A stretch of DNA of 64,000 nucleotides from Nocardioides alkalitolerans (GTDB lineage: Bacteria > Actinomycetota > Actinomycetes > Propionibacteriales > Nocardioidaceae): positions 3,687,501 through 3,751,500 of the forward strand of contig CP116227.1 of NCBI GenBank assembly GCA_038184435.1, read 5' to 3'. The notes beneath the pieces were generated by a model. The model was not told where the DNA came from. It made no database searches and was given only the letters and a program-made list of their open reading frames with translations. Position numbers and translations under genes: made by a program. Of this stretch, positions 17,989-26,557 are shown one piece after another (the stretch's first letter is position 1; each line of letters begins with the position of its first letter).

Positions 17989-18566
17989 GTGCCCTGGTGA
18001 TGCAGTCCGTCCTCTGGTCGGCGCTGGCGATCGTCAACGCGCACGGCGACCGCCGGTTCCAGGGTGAAGCGGGTCGTCGGCACCTCCTCGAGATGAGTCC
18101 CGGCGACGCCTGGTCCCACGCGAAGCAGTACCGCAGCCCGTGGACGGCCCGCATGTTCTACTTCCTGGCCGCGGCATGGTCCCTGGGTGCTGTCACGAAC
18201 GCCGCCGCCGGGGAGTGGGGGGCGGTCCCGTTCGCCGTACCCGTCGTCGCGACGACCGCCTACGCCGCCCGCTCGCACCAGCGCACCGCGCCGACCGTCC
18301 TCGCGGTCCTCGCCGAGCGCGACGACGAGCCCCGCCCGCCGCCCGCCGAGGATCGCAGTGCCCGTCGCCGGCGTCGTACCCGGCAGTTCCTCGTTGCCGC
18401 CGGCGCCTTGTATGCCGCGAGCTCGTTCGTCCTCATCATTGCGAACTCGTGGAACTCGCAGGCGGGGACCACCGCTGGCGTGGCCCTCATCGTGGCCGGC
18501 ACGCTCGCACTCGTGGGAGCGGGCTGGGCGCGGGCCTGGCGCTACGGCGACGAGGAGCCCGCATGA
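17985..18566 (+). CDS. Membrane protein, second of the paralogous cassette
   Basis: A 193-residue paralogue of its neighbours: N-terminal GDRRFQGEAGRRHLLEMSPGDAW, paired membrane segments at about 57-90, the loop APTVLAVLAERDDEPRP, a basic stretch, paired segments at about 130-175 and the terminus AWRYGDEEPA. The GTG start lies in the stop of the first gene and its own stop overlaps the ATG of the third. The tight coupling suggests a hetero-oligomer with a fixed ratio of subunits. Confidence 0.68.
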   Translation: MSALVMQSVLWSALAIVNAHGDRRFQGEAGRRHLLEMSPGDAWSHAKQYRSPWTARMFYFLAAAWSLGAVTNAAAGEWGAVPFAVPVVATTAYAARSHQRTAPTVLAVLAERDDEPRPPPAEDRSARRRRRTRQFLVAAGALYAASSFVLIIANSWNSQAGTTAGVALIVAGTLALVGAGWARAWRYGDEEPA

Positions 18567-19147
18567 CGCCGATCCTCATCCAAGCCGTCGTCTGGATCGT
18601 GCTGCCTCTCAGCTGGGCGCGCCAGGACCGCCGGTACCAGGGCGAGGCCGGCCGCGACCGTCTTCTCGCCCAGGCGCCGGGCGACGCCTGGGCCGAGACC
18701 GTCGCCTACCGACGGAGCTTCTTGTTCGTCCTGCTCCTCGTGATGACGGTCCTAACGACCCTCGGCACGGGTACCGCCCTCGTCGCCGGCGAGTGGTGGG
18801 CGGCTCCCGTCGCCCTGGCCGTCGCCCTCGCCTGCGCCTACGCGGCGCGCTCCAACCGCCGCACGGCCACCCACGTCCTCGCCGTCCTGGCCGAGCGGGG
18901 TGCCGAGGTCCGCCCGACCCCCGAGGAGCGCAGTGCCCTCCGCCGGCGCCGAACGTCGCTCCTGCTCATCGCTGCAGCGGCCCTGTACGCCGCAGGCACC
19001 GCCACCCTCGTCATCGCGGCCTCGTGGGGATCGACGCCGTGGACCGCCCTCGGCTGGACACTCGTCGGAGTCGGCACCGTCGCGCTCGTCGGGGCCGGCT
19101 GGGCCCGCGCGTGGCGGTACGGCGACGAGCAGGCCGCGCCCGACTGA
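18563..19147 (+). CDS. Membrane protein, third of the paralogous cassette
   Basis: A 194-residue paralogue, closer to the second gene than to the first: QDRRYQGEAGRDRLLAQAPGDAW, segments at about 53-88, ATHVLAVLAERGAEVRP, a basic stretch EERSALRRRR, segments at about 130-178 and the terminus AWRYGDEQAAPD. Coupled to the second gene by ATGA. A convergent gene follows after 11 bases. Function unknown. Confidence 0.68.
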   Translation: MTPILIQAVVWIVLPLSWARQDRRYQGEAGRDRLLAQAPGDAWAETVAYRRSFLFVLLLVMTVLTTLGTGTALVAGEWWAAPVALAVALACAYAARSNRRTATHVLAVLAERGAEVRPTPEERSALRRRRTSLLLIAAAALYAAGTATLVIAASWGSTPWTALGWTLVGVGTVALVGAGWARAWRYGDEQAAPD

Positions 19148-19158
19148 CGCTGTGCGGG

Positions 19159-20061
19159 CTAGCCGAGCCTGAGGGTCGGACGATCGTCCTCCGCAAGGAG
19201 TCGAGCGCGCCGTCCTGCCGCCGTCCCGATCTCCTTCTCGAGGGCGTCCACATCCAGCGCAGCGAGGGCGTTCGGGCACAAGACGATGGCCAGCTCGGCT
19301 CCCTGTGACGGGAAGAAGGCGCGCACCTCGTCGCGATACCCGGCCCGGCGGAGTGTCGTCGTCACCGACGCGCACGCCTCCTCGTCGAGGAGGGGCGGGA
19401 CGGCGGTGGGTCGAAGGGAGCGAAGGAGCTCGAGGAGCGTCCCGTCCATGTCGTCGCGGTCGGCGGGCGAGACCCGCCAGCGTCGAACCAGGTCCGCGAG
19501 CTCGGCACCGCGAGCAGCGACGCCCAGCACGGCGTGGTCGGGTTCCTCGGCCACGATCTGGAGCACCGCCACCGCCGCCATGTACGGCGACCCCGTCACC
19601 CCGATGTTGGCGACGTGACTGCTGAGCTCGTCCCAGCGGCCGCGCCATGGGGTGACCACCCCGCGATCGGGCTGCGGGCTGCGTCGGTGTCCCTGCTCGG
19701 CCAGGAGGTCGTCGAGGTCGCGAGCGACCGTCTGCTCCTCGAAGGAGCGTCGGTCGGCCTCGTCGCGTGCGAGCCACTGGCGGCAGGCAGCGCGCAGCAC
19801 CGACCAGGCAGCCTGGGCCGACACCTCGCCGTGCTCGTAGACGTCGATCAGGTCGTTCCAGAGCTCGTAGGTGGGGTCGCCCGGTTCGCCCAGCTCGAGG
19901 AGGTCCTCGGCGGCCTCCCGTGCGGTCCACGCATCGGCGGCGGCGAGCACGCGGCGTACCCCGGTCGGCAGGTCGGCCGCGGCGTCCGTCACGACGGCAA
20001 CGGTAAGCCCGCCACGGCGACCGAACCGCCCACCTGACGAGACGCCCCGCTGCCCGGCCAC
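19159..20061 (-). CDS. Hypothetical soluble protein
   Basis: A 300-residue protein with no recognised domain. It is mostly helical and acidic, with no membrane segment or signal. The stretch DPTYELWNDLIDVYEHGEVSAQAAW resembles the immunity-like or DUF-type proteins that recur in actinobacteria, but I cannot name a family. The start is uncertain: the GTG at 20061 opens the frame, but the Arg/Gly-rich first 18 residues look untranslated and an in-frame GTG giving MTDAAADLPTG is an alternative. It converges on the membrane cassette and is divergent from osmC. Confidence 0.55.
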   Translation of the reverse strand: MAGQRGVSSGGRFGRRGGLTVAVVTDAAADLPTGVRRVLAAADAWTAREAAEDLLELGEPGDPTYELWNDLIDVYEHGEVSAQAAWSVLRAACRQWLARDEADRRSFEEQTVARDLDDLLAEQGHRRSPQPDRGVVTPWRGRWDELSSHVANIGVTGSPYMAAVAVLQIVAEEPDHAVLGVAARGAELADLVRRWRVSPADRDDMDGTLLELLRSLRPTAVPPLLDEEACASVTTTLRRAGYRDEVRAFFPSQGAELAIVLCPNALAALDVDALEKEIGTAAGRRARLLAEDDRPTLRLG

Positions 20062-20117
20062 GACCGTGGTTCTCTAACCAAAGTAACTCAGTCGCCTTTG
20101 ACCACAAGGAGATCCCC

Positions 20118-20597
20118 ATGAGCATCCGCCCCAAGGAGACCGTCGTCCCGTTCGTCGTGCGCGGCGAGGGCAGCGGCGTCGCGCAGCAGCTGCACGTCCC
20201 CGGCTCGCAGCACCGGTTCGAGACCGACGCCTACCCGGCGTTCGGCGGGCAGGACGCGGCACCGAGCCCGCTGTTCTACGCCCTGGGCGCCCTCACGTCC
20301 TGCAACCAGGTGACCGCCCAGCTCGTGGCGAAGGACCTCGGCGTCACGTTGGGCCGCTTCGAGTTCGAGGTGCAGGGCGACCTCGACACCGCTGTGCTCG
20401 TGGGCGGCGCCGACGGCAACGCCAACTTCGACCGGGTCACGCTGACCGCGACCATCGAGTCCGACGCGAGCCCTGAGGACTTCGCGCGCCTCGAGGCCGA
20501 GACGGACCGCCGCTGCCCGGTGTCGCAGCTCTTCCGCCGCAGCGGCCTGGAGCTGTCGACCACGTGGACCCAGGCCCCGCTCCACGCCACGGTCTGA
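20118..20597 (+). CDS. OsmC-family peroxiredoxin-like protein
   Basis: A 159-residue OsmC/Ohr-superfamily protein. The two conserved redox cysteines are in ALTSCNQVTAQLVAKDLGV (helix start) and DRRCPVSQLFRRSG. Family members reduce organic hydroperoxides with a thiol reductant, or have related thiol roles. The ATG has an AAGGAGAT site. A hairpin terminator follows at 20624. The 56-base upstream region contains CAAAG-N12-CTTTG, a possible but unsupported regulator site. Confidence 0.88.
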   Translation: MSIRPKETVVPFVVRGEGSGVAQQLHVPGSQHRFETDAYPAFGGQDAAPSPLFYALGALTSCNQVTAQLVAKDLGVTLGRFEFEVQGDLDTAVLVGGADGNANFDRVTLTATIESDASPEDFARLEAETDRRCPVSQLFRRSGLELSTTWTQAPLHATV

Positions 20598-20623
20598 GGC
20601 TCCGCGCGACCCCTGGACGCACG

Positions 20624-20651
20624 AGAGGGCGGCCCTTCGGGGCCCCCCTCT
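20624..20651 (+). terminator. Hairpin terminator after osmC
   Basis: A 12-bp stem AGAGGGCGGCCC / GGGCCCCCCTCT with one C-C mismatch, closed by a TTCG tetraloop. There is no good T-run, as is common in high-GC genomes. It separates osmC from the helR promoter. Confidence 0.6.
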
Positions 20652-20660
20652 GTTCCAAGG

Positions 20661-20692
20661 TATAGCCCACCCCGGGGCTTGCGGCAAGACCC
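20661..20692 (+). promoter_or_regulatory. helR promoter with a rifamycin-associated element
   Basis: A -10-like TATAGC (20661-20666) is followed at 20674-20692 by the 19-mer GGGGCTTGCGGCAAGACCC. As I recall it, the published rifamycin-associated element consensus is the same inverted repeat with GCCC at the end in place of ACCC, so 18 of 19 positions match. The element makes downstream rifamycin-resistance genes inducible by rifamycins in actinomycetes, and helR is one of its known targets. The -10 assignment is less sure than the element itself. Confidence 0.8.
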
Positions 20693-20759
20693 TCCTCGCC
20701 CGGCAGAATCCCGGCTCGCTCGCCTCCGAGCCACCCTCTTCCTGCCGGAACGGAGCCCT

Positions 20760-22934
20760 GTGCCGACCCCTGTCTTCGCCCTCCCCGCCCACCTCGCCGC
20801 CAAGGCCGCCCCCGCCCTCACCGCGGCCGACGAGCACCACTTCACTGCCGTCGCCGCCAGCATCGCCGCCGCCGTCACCGACCTCGAGACCCAGCTCGAC
20901 GCCGCCCGTCGCGCGGGGGTCGCGCAGGGGCAGGAGGCGCTCGAGCGCGACCAGCTCGTGCGGCACCTGACGACCCGGCTCCGGCTGCTGCGCCGCTTCA
21001 GCCTCGACCTCTGCCTCGGCCGGATGGTGCCGGCGGACGGCGACCCGGTGTACGTCGGGCGTCTCGGCCTCAGCGCCCCCGACGGCCGACGGTTGCTCGT
21101 CGACTGGCGCTCGCCCGCGGCGGAGCCGTTCTTCGCCGCCACGCCCGCCGACCCGCGCGGCCTCCGCAGTCGTCGGCGCTACCGCTGGACCAACGGGTCC
21201 ATCACCGACTTCTGGGACGAGCAGCTCGCCCCGGGAGACGAGGAGCCGCTCGCCCTCGACGACGACTCCGCCTTCCTCGCGAGCCTGGCCGAGGGGCGCT
21301 CGGGCCGGATGCAGGACGTGCTCGGCACGATCCAGGCCGACCAGGACGCCATCGTGCGGGCCGGCTCCCGCGGCGCGCTCGTCGTCGACGGCGGTCCCGG
21401 CACGGGCAAGACGGTCGTGGCGCTCCACCGCGCGGCGTACCTCCTCCACGCCGACCCGCGCCTCGGCGAGGGCCGCGGCGGCGTGTTGTTCGTGGGGCCG
21501 CACCGGCCCTACCTGGCCTACGTCGCCGACGTGCTCCCCAGCCTCGGCGAGGAGAGCGTGCGCACGTGCACCCTCCGCGACCTCCTGCCGGAGGGCGCGG
21601 CCGCGGTCGAGGAAGCGGACCCCGAGGTCGCGCGGCTCAAGGGCACCGCGGCGATGGTGGGCGCGATCGAGCCGGCGGTGGCGCTCCACGAGGAGCCGCC
21701 CACGGCGAGCCTGCTCGTGGGGACGTCGTGGGCGGACCTCTGGATCGGCGCGCGCGACTGGGCGGAGGCGTTCGGGGCGGCGGACGCCGGCGTGCCGCAC
21801 AACGAGGCCCGCGACGACGTGCGGGACGCGCTCGTGGAGATCCTGCTCGACCAGGTCGACGAGGACGAGGTGCCCCGGGAGGTGCTGCGTCGCGAGCTGC
21901 GACGCCACCCGGCCATCGCCGAGGCGCTCGGCCGCTCCTGGCCGATGCTCGAGCCGACCGACGTCGTGGGTGACCTGTGGAGCGTGCCCGCCTACCTCCG
22001 CCGCTGCGCCCCCTGGCTCGCGCCCGACGAGGTCCGGCGCCTCCAACGCACCGACCCGCACGCCGACCCGCACGCGTGGACGACGGCCGACCTCCCGCTC
22101 CTCGACGCGGCCCGCCGTCGTCTCGGCGACCCCGCGGCGGAGCAGCGGCGGCGACGACGGGAGGACGCCGAGGAGGTCGAGCGGGAGCGCATCTCCGGGG
22201 TGGTCGACCGGCTCCTCGAGGCGGGCGCCGACCCCGACGAGGGCGTCGGGCTCGTGACGATGCTGCGCCACGACGGCCTGCGCGACCAGCTCATCGACCT
22301 CGGCGGACTGCCGGAGCCCGACCCCGACCGGCTCGCCGGCCCGTTCGCGCACGTCGTCGTCGACGAGGCGCAGGAGCTCACCGACGCCGAGTGGCAGATG
22401 GTGCTCCAGCGCTGCCCGTCCCGCAGCGTCACCGTCGTCGGCGACCGCGCCCAGAGCCGCCGCGGCTTCGCCGAGCCGTGGACCGAGCGGCTCGAGCGCG
22501 TCGGCTTCGACCAGGTCCGCACCGCCACCCTCACCGTCGGCTACCGCGTCCCGGAGGAGGTCATGGCCGCGGCCGCGCCCGTGATCCGTACGGCGCTGCC
22601 CGACGCCAACGTGCCGCTGGCCGTCCGGCGCAGCGGCCGGCCCGTGCGGCACGGCTCCACGTCCGAGCTCGTCGCCGTGCTGACCGCCTGGCTGGCCGAG
22701 CACGACGAGGGCACGGCGTGCGTGGTGGGGCGGGCCGGCGCCGTACCGCCGCTGCCCGACGCCGTCGTCCGGTCCGGGCGCGTGCGCGTGCTCGACCCCG
22801 TGCTGGCCAAGGGGCTGGAGTTCGACCTCGTCGTGCTCGTCGCCCCGGACGCCCTGGGCGACGGGATCGCGGGGGCGGTCGACCGGTACGTCGCCATGAC
22901 CCGCGCGACCCGGGAGCTGGTGGTGATGACCTAG
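20760..22934 (+). CDS. helR: HelR, RNA polymerase-recycling helicase-like ATPase
   Basis: A 724-residue SF1-like ATPase of the HelD/HelR class. It removes stalled or rifamycin-bound RNA polymerase from DNA and protects the enzyme from the drug. N-terminal helical arm about residues 20-90 (AADEHHFTAVAASIAAAV); then the two RecA-like halves with Walker A GGPGTGKTVVALH near 210, Walker B VVVDEAQELTDAEW near 530, motif III GDRAQSRRGF and the C-terminal YVAMTRATRELVV. The linker lacks UvrD DNA-helicase features. The track-opening TTG at 20679 lies inside the regulatory element; the GTG at 20760 has GGAG upstream and matches the family N-terminus (FALPAHLAAKA). Confidence 0.9.
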   Translation: MPTPVFALPAHLAAKAAPALTAADEHHFTAVAASIAAAVTDLETQLDAARRAGVAQGQEALERDQLVRHLTTRLRLLRRFSLDLCLGRMVPADGDPVYVGRLGLSAPDGRRLLVDWRSPAAEPFFAATPADPRGLRSRRRYRWTNGSITDFWDEQLAPGDEEPLALDDDSAFLASLAEGRSGRMQDVLGTIQADQDAIVRAGSRGALVVDGGPGTGKTVVALHRAAYLLHADPRLGEGRGGVLFVGPHRPYLAYVADVLPSLGEESVRTCTLRDLLPEGAAAVEEADPEVARLKGTAAMVGAIEPAVALHEEPPTASLLVGTSWADLWIGARDWAEAFGAADAGVPHNEARDDVRDALVEILLDQVDEDEVPREVLRRELRRHPAIAEALGRSWPMLEPTDVVGDLWSVPAYLRRCAPWLAPDEVRRLQRTDPHADPHAWTTADLPLLDAARRRLGDPAAEQRRRRREDAEEVERERISGVVDRLLEAGADPDEGVGLVTMLRHDGLRDQLIDLGGLPEPDPDRLAGPFAHVVVDEAQELTDAEWQMVLQRCPSRSVTVVGDRAQSRRGFAEPWTERLERVGFDQVRTATLTVGYRVPEEVMAAAAPVIRTALPDANVPLAVRRSGRPVRHGSTSELVAVLTAWLAEHDEGTACVVGRAGAVPPLPDAVVRSGRVRVLDPVLAKGLEFDLVVLVAPDALGDGIAGAVDRYVAMTRATRELVVMT

Positions 22935-22943
22935 GTTCGACCG

Positions 22944-24134
22944 GTGCCTGCCGCCACGCCCGGCCGCGCCCGCCTGGGCGTCGCCCTCATGTTCTTCACC
23001 AACGGGGTGCTCTACAGCGCGCTGCTGCCGCGCTACCCCGAGATCAAGGCCGCGCTCGACCTCTCCAACACGGCCTTCGGTCTCGTGGTGGTCGCGTTCC
23101 CCGCCGGTGCGGTGGCCGCCGCCGCGGTGGCGGCCCCCGTGGTGCGGCGCTTCGGGGCGCCGACGGTCACGGCCGTCGGATCGGGCGTGCTGGCGGCGGC
23201 GATGGCCGTCGCGGGCTTCCACCCGAGCGTGCTCGTGCTCGTCGCGGCCCTCGCGCTCGGCGGCATCGTCGACGCCGTGGTCGACGCCGCCCAGAACGTG
23301 CAGGGCGTCGCCGTCGAGCGGTGGGCGGGCCGGTCGATCATCAACTCGCTGCACGCCATCTGGAGCCTGGGCGCGGCGACCGGCGGCGTGATCGGCGCGT
23401 TCGCCGCGGCCCAGGACATCGGGATCGGTGTCCAGATGATCGTCAACGGCGTCGTCTGGACCCTCGTCGCGGTGCTCGGCGCCTGGCTCGCCGTCCTGCC
23501 GCCCGCCGCGGCCCCGATCGCCGACGAGCTCGCCACGACCCCGACACCCGCCGCCGGTCGGTGGACGGCGCTGCGGCTCGTGCTGCCGCTCGTCGTGCTC
23601 GCGATCTGCGGCACGCTCGTCGAGGACGTCTCCAACAACTGGGCCGTGCTCTACCTGGGCACCGAGGCCGGCGCGCCCGTCGGCGTCGCCGCCCTCGCGC
23701 TCACCGTGGTGCTCGTCAGCCAGTTCGTGGGCCGGCTCGTCGGCGACCCGATGACCGACCGGTGGGGTCGCGAGGCCGTCGCCCGCAGCGGGGGACTGCT
23801 CATCGCGGCCGGGATGGCGCTGGCGATGCTGCCCGCGCCGTACCCGGTCGCCTTCGTCGGCTTCGCCCTCATGGGCTTCGGCAGCGCGACCCTCGTGCCC
23901 GCCGCCTTCGCCGCGGCCGACCGCGTGCCGGGCCTGCCCGCGGGCACCGGCATCGCGCTGCTCGGGTGGCTGATGCGGATCGGGTTCCTCGTCACCTCAC
24001 CGGCCGTGGGGGCGCTGTCGGACGTCGCGAGCCTCCGTGTCGCCCTGCTCATCCCGCTCGCCGCCGGGCTCCTCGCCGCGGTGCTGTCGCACCGGGCGGC
24101 GCGGACCGGGCCGGCGGGTCAGACCGGCGGGTAG
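22944..24134 (+). CDS. MFS transporter
   Basis: A 396-residue major facilitator with 12 predicted segments. The first helices read GVALMFFTNGVLYSALLPRYPEI, and the loop VDAAQNVQGVAVERWAGRSIINSLHAIWSLGA matches the YbjJ/FucP-like group of sugar or drug facilitators. It starts with GTG ten bases after the helR stop and so may be read from the rifamycin-responsive promoter. The 3' end overlaps the convergent gene at 24119 by 16 bases. The substrate is unknown; drug efflux is possible given helR upstream. Confidence 0.82.
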   Translation: MPAATPGRARLGVALMFFTNGVLYSALLPRYPEIKAALDLSNTAFGLVVVAFPAGAVAAAAVAAPVVRRFGAPTVTAVGSGVLAAAMAVAGFHPSVLVLVAALALGGIVDAVVDAAQNVQGVAVERWAGRSIINSLHAIWSLGAATGGVIGAFAAAQDIGIGVQMIVNGVVWTLVAVLGAWLAVLPPAAAPIADELATTPTPAAGRWTALRLVLPLVVLAICGTLVEDVSNNWAVLYLGTEAGAPVGVAALALTVVLVSQFVGRLVGDPMTDRWGREAVARSGGLLIAAGMALAMLPAPYPVAFVGFALMGFGSATLVPAAFAAADRVPGLPAGTGIALLGWLMRIGFLVTSPAVGALSDVASLRVALLIPLAAGLLAAVLSHRAARTGPAGQTGG

Positions 24135-24610
24135 GTCGGGGTGAGGGACGAGTCGTAGACGACGACGAGCGTCTCGAGCAGCGTCGTGCCGTCGAGGAGC
24201 TGCAGCGTGCAGGAGCCGTCGGCGCTGTCGGCGAGACCGTCCTCGAACCAGAACGAGGTGCCGGTCAGGATGAACGAGGTCGGTGTGCTGTAGAAGTCGC
24301 CGATCCCGTCGTGCACCAGGTTCGACGAGTAGTCGCCGAACGTCTGGCTCGTCGCCGTGCGCGGCGTCCAGACGACGCGCGCGTTGGTGATCGGTGCCCC
24401 GGTGACGGTCACGTCCAGGCGGTACTCGGCCGGCACCGGCTCCCCCTGGATGAAGTACCGCGTCTGCTGCACCACGAACCGGCTCGTCCCTCCCGACGCG
24501 GCGAAGGCGGGGGCGGCGGCGACGACGCTCACCGCGGGCACGGCCCACGCGGCGGTGCGCACGACCGTACGGCGCGTGGCGCGTGCGGCGGGGACGGGGG
24601 AGGTGGTCAT
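24119..24610 (-). CDS. Small exported protein with Tat-like signal
   Basis: A 163-residue protein. The first 34 residues form a signal with twin arginines (ATRRTVVRTAAWAVPAV) and a cleavage-type AFAAS. The mature part is beta-rich with Thr-Ser-rich strands (DGIGDFYSTPTSFILTGTSF) and no known domain. The ATG at 24610 is preferred over a GTG at 24634, which lacks a spaced ribosome site. The signal closely resembles that of the 55105 gene. It converges on the MFS gene and is probably a surface or secreted protein. Confidence 0.65.
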   Translation of the reverse strand: MTTSPVPAARATRRTVVRTAAWAVPAVSVVAAAPAFAASGGTSRFVVQQTRYFIQGEPVPAEYRLDVTVTGAPITNARVVWTPRTATSQTFGDYSSNLVHDGIGDFYSTPTSFILTGTSFWFEDGLADSADGSCTLQLLDGTTLLETLVVVYDSSLTPTYPPV

Positions 24611-24712
24611 GGGCGGGAGCCTAGGGTGCGTCACCTTCGGGTGAGATCGTTACACCGAAACTCGCGTTTCTCGATGCGGGGCCGCGCCGCCCGATGCCCG
24701 AGGATGGCCCGC

Positions 24713-25534
24713 ATGGACCACGGCGCGAGCGGCATCGACGGGGACGAGCTGGTCGCGGAGCTCGCCGGCCAGGCACGGATGCACGGCCACGCCGTCATCG
24801 CGGTCGCCGGCGGCGAGGACGGGCCGTCGTTCGCCTACACCGTCGGGCTCGCCGGTCTCGAGCACCCGGAGCTCCTCGTCGTCATGGAGAGCCAGGAGAC
24901 GGCGTACGCCCTCCTCAACGACCTCGCCTTCCGCGTGCGCGACGGGCACGTCCGCCTCGACACGCCGGCGCTCTTCGCGGCCGACGCGACGGGCCGGTAC
25001 GACGCGGTGGCCGCCCCCGTGCCGCCCGTGGTGGCCGCGGAGCACGTGACGATGGCCGACACGGTGGCGCGCGCCCAGGGCTGGCCGGCGCCCGTCGCGG
25101 TCACGCAGGTGCACCTCATGGACGGCGACCGGCACTGGCCGTGGGAGACGAGCGAGCGCTACGGCCCGCCCGTGCCCGGCAGCGTCCTCAGCGCCGTGCC
25201 GGACGTGGCGCGCCTGCCGCGGCTCGAGCTCGCGCCGTACGAGCGGGAGGTGGCTCCCGGCCTGCCCTACGACACCGTCGCCCACGTCTGCCTCCACGTG
25301 CAGCGGGCCGAGCGGCCGGCGCGCTACGCCTTCCGCGAGGACGGCGGCTGGTCGTTCGTGTGCGGCGAGGGCGGCCACGACTGGGGCACGGAGGTGCGGG
25401 CCGCCGTGCTGGGCCGGCTCGTCGAGCTCGACCCCACCCTCGCCCAGCTCCTCGACCTGCCCGACGAGCACGAGGCGACACGGGACGAGCCCGGTGCCGC
25501 CTGGGTCAGGCGAGCAGCGACAGACCCTTCGTGA
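24713..25534 (+). CDS. DUF4262 domain protein
   Basis: A 273-residue protein whose first 130 residues match DUF4262: ARMHGHAVIAVAGGEDGPSFAYTVGL, HPELLVVM and LNDLAFRVRDG. The rest includes a second, diverged region with FREDGGWSFVCGEGGHDWG. No catalytic motif is known for the family. Two ATGs compete (24704 and 24713); the second has a GAGG site at proper distance. The 3' end overlaps the convergent DUF2000 gene by 29 bases. Confidence 0.8.
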   Translation: MDHGASGIDGDELVAELAGQARMHGHAVIAVAGGEDGPSFAYTVGLAGLEHPELLVVMESQETAYALLNDLAFRVRDGHVRLDTPALFAADATGRYDAVAAPVPPVVAAEHVTMADTVARAQGWPAPVAVTQVHLMDGDRHWPWETSERYGPPVPGSVLSAVPDVARLPRLELAPYEREVAPGLPYDTVAHVCLHVQRAERPARYAFREDGGWSFVCGEGGHDWGTEVRAAVLGRLVELDPTLAQLLDLPDEHEATRDEPGAAWVRRAATDPS

Positions 25535-25985
25535 GCTTGTCGACGACCTTGCGCGGTCCGACGACGCTCACCGCGTAGTAGTCGAGCGTCCCGCCGGTGC
25601 AGCCGCCGACCGCCTCGAGGTAGTCGGTGTAGACCCGCGTGTGCTGCGCCTGCGTCGGCATGTCGGCGACCACCACCGCGGGGAGCGCGGCGGCCCGGGC
25701 GCGCAGGTTCGTCAGCCGGGACCTCGGCGCTCCGAGCACGGTGCACCCGAGCCACGGCAGCCCGGCGTGGGCCCCGCCGTCGGCGTCGACGGCGTCGGGA
25801 CCGCGGAGGCCCGGGACGGTGGTGGCCGTCGCGCTCGCGACGCAGACGGCGGCGTTGACCGCGCGCCCCGCCGGGAGGGTCTCGTCAACGACGACCACCC
25901 ACTTCAGCGGTACGTCGCGGGTCGTGAGCGACAGGTCGATCTCCTCGGGGGCGAAGCCGACGGGCCGGGTGGTGGCGAGACTCAT
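25506..25985 (-). CDS. DUF2000 family protein
   Basis: A 159-residue protein of the DUF2000 family, structurally related to peptidyl-tRNA hydrolase 2: LKWVVVVDETLPAGRAVNAA, GLPWLGCTVL and YTDYLEAVGG. The ATG at 25985 has a GGAAGGA ribosome site; the frame extends further upstream without a better start. It is divergent from an Lrp/AsnC regulator, a pairing often seen for this family, and is probably its target. The reaction is unknown. Confidence 0.83.
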   Translation of the reverse strand: MSLATTRPVGFAPEEIDLSLTTRDVPLKWVVVVDETLPAGRAVNAAVCVASATATTVPGLRGPDAVDADGGAHAGLPWLGCTVLGAPRSRLTNLRARAAALPAVVVADMPTQAQHTRVYTDYLEAVGGCTGGTLDYYAVSVVGPRKVVDKLTKGLSLLA

Positions 25986-26030
25986 GACGTTCCTTCCGGT
26001 GCGGGGCGGGACGCGCCGTACGGTAGGTAG

Positions 26031-26060
26031 TGCACGGATGGAGCGCATCTCAGCCGTGCA
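26031..26060. promoter_or_regulatory. Inverted repeat in the DUF2000/Lrp intergenic region
   Basis: TGCACGG (26031-26037) and CCGTGCA (26054-26060) form a perfect 7-bp inverted repeat with 16 bases between, centred between the divergent genes. Position and length suit an Lrp/AsnC dimer of dimers. The sequence is seen; the regulator is inferred. Confidence 0.45.
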
Positions 26061-26081
26061 TCGTCAACCGAAGGGGTTCTT

Positions 26082-26540
26082 GTGGCGAACATCGACGATC
26101 TCGACCGGCGGATCCTGGCCGCCTGGATGACGGATGCACGGCGCAGCCTCCGCGACCTCGCGGGCACGCTCGGCGTCTCCGCCACCACCGTCCACGACCG
26201 GGCTCGCGAGCTGCGCCGCCGCGGCGTCGTGCGCGGGGCGGTGCTCGACGTCGACCTCGGCCAGGTCGGCCGACCGGTGCAGGCGCTCATCGCCGTCCGC
26301 ATCCGGCCGCCGTCGCGCTCCAACATCGAGGCGTTCCGCGACTGGGTGAGCGGGCTCCCCGAGACGGTCGGGGTGTTCGTCACCTCGGGTCGCTCCGACT
26401 TCATCGTGCACGTGGCCGTCGCCGACAACGAGGCGCTCTACGCGTTCGTCATCGACCGGCTGACGTCACGTGCGGAGATCGCCGACGTCGAGACGTCGGT
26501 GGTCTACGAGCACCTGCGGGTGCCGCCGAGCCTGGACTGA
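26082..26540 (+). CDS. Lrp/AsnC-family transcriptional regulator
   Basis: A 152-residue regulator: winged helix at about 3-60 (DLDRRILAAWMTDARRSLRDLAGTL, then VSATTVHDRARELRRRGVV) and the RAM ligand-binding domain at 65-145 (IAVRIRPPSRSNIEAFRDWV, GVFVTSGRSDFIVHVAV). It senses an amino acid or similar small ligand and binds DNA as an oligomer. GTG start with AAGGGG upstream. Divergent from DUF2000, which it probably controls. Confidence 0.92.
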   Translation: MANIDDLDRRILAAWMTDARRSLRDLAGTLGVSATTVHDRARELRRRGVVRGAVLDVDLGQVGRPVQALIAVRIRPPSRSNIEAFRDWVSGLPETVGVFVTSGRSDFIVHVAVADNEALYAFVIDRLTSRAEIADVETSVVYEHLRVPPSLD

Positions 26541-26557
26541 CGGGTCGCGGCCGGCGA

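Noticed and set aside
20070..20117. CAAAG-N12-CTTTG before osmC as an OhrR-type operator
   Set aside because: Short arms and no OhrR/MarR gene adjacent; not better than chance.
20088..23354. Minus-strand frame of 1088 codons opposite osmC, helR and the MFS gene
   Set aside because: Arg/Gly/Glu-rich shadow of helR with no domain; helR has all ATPase motifs.
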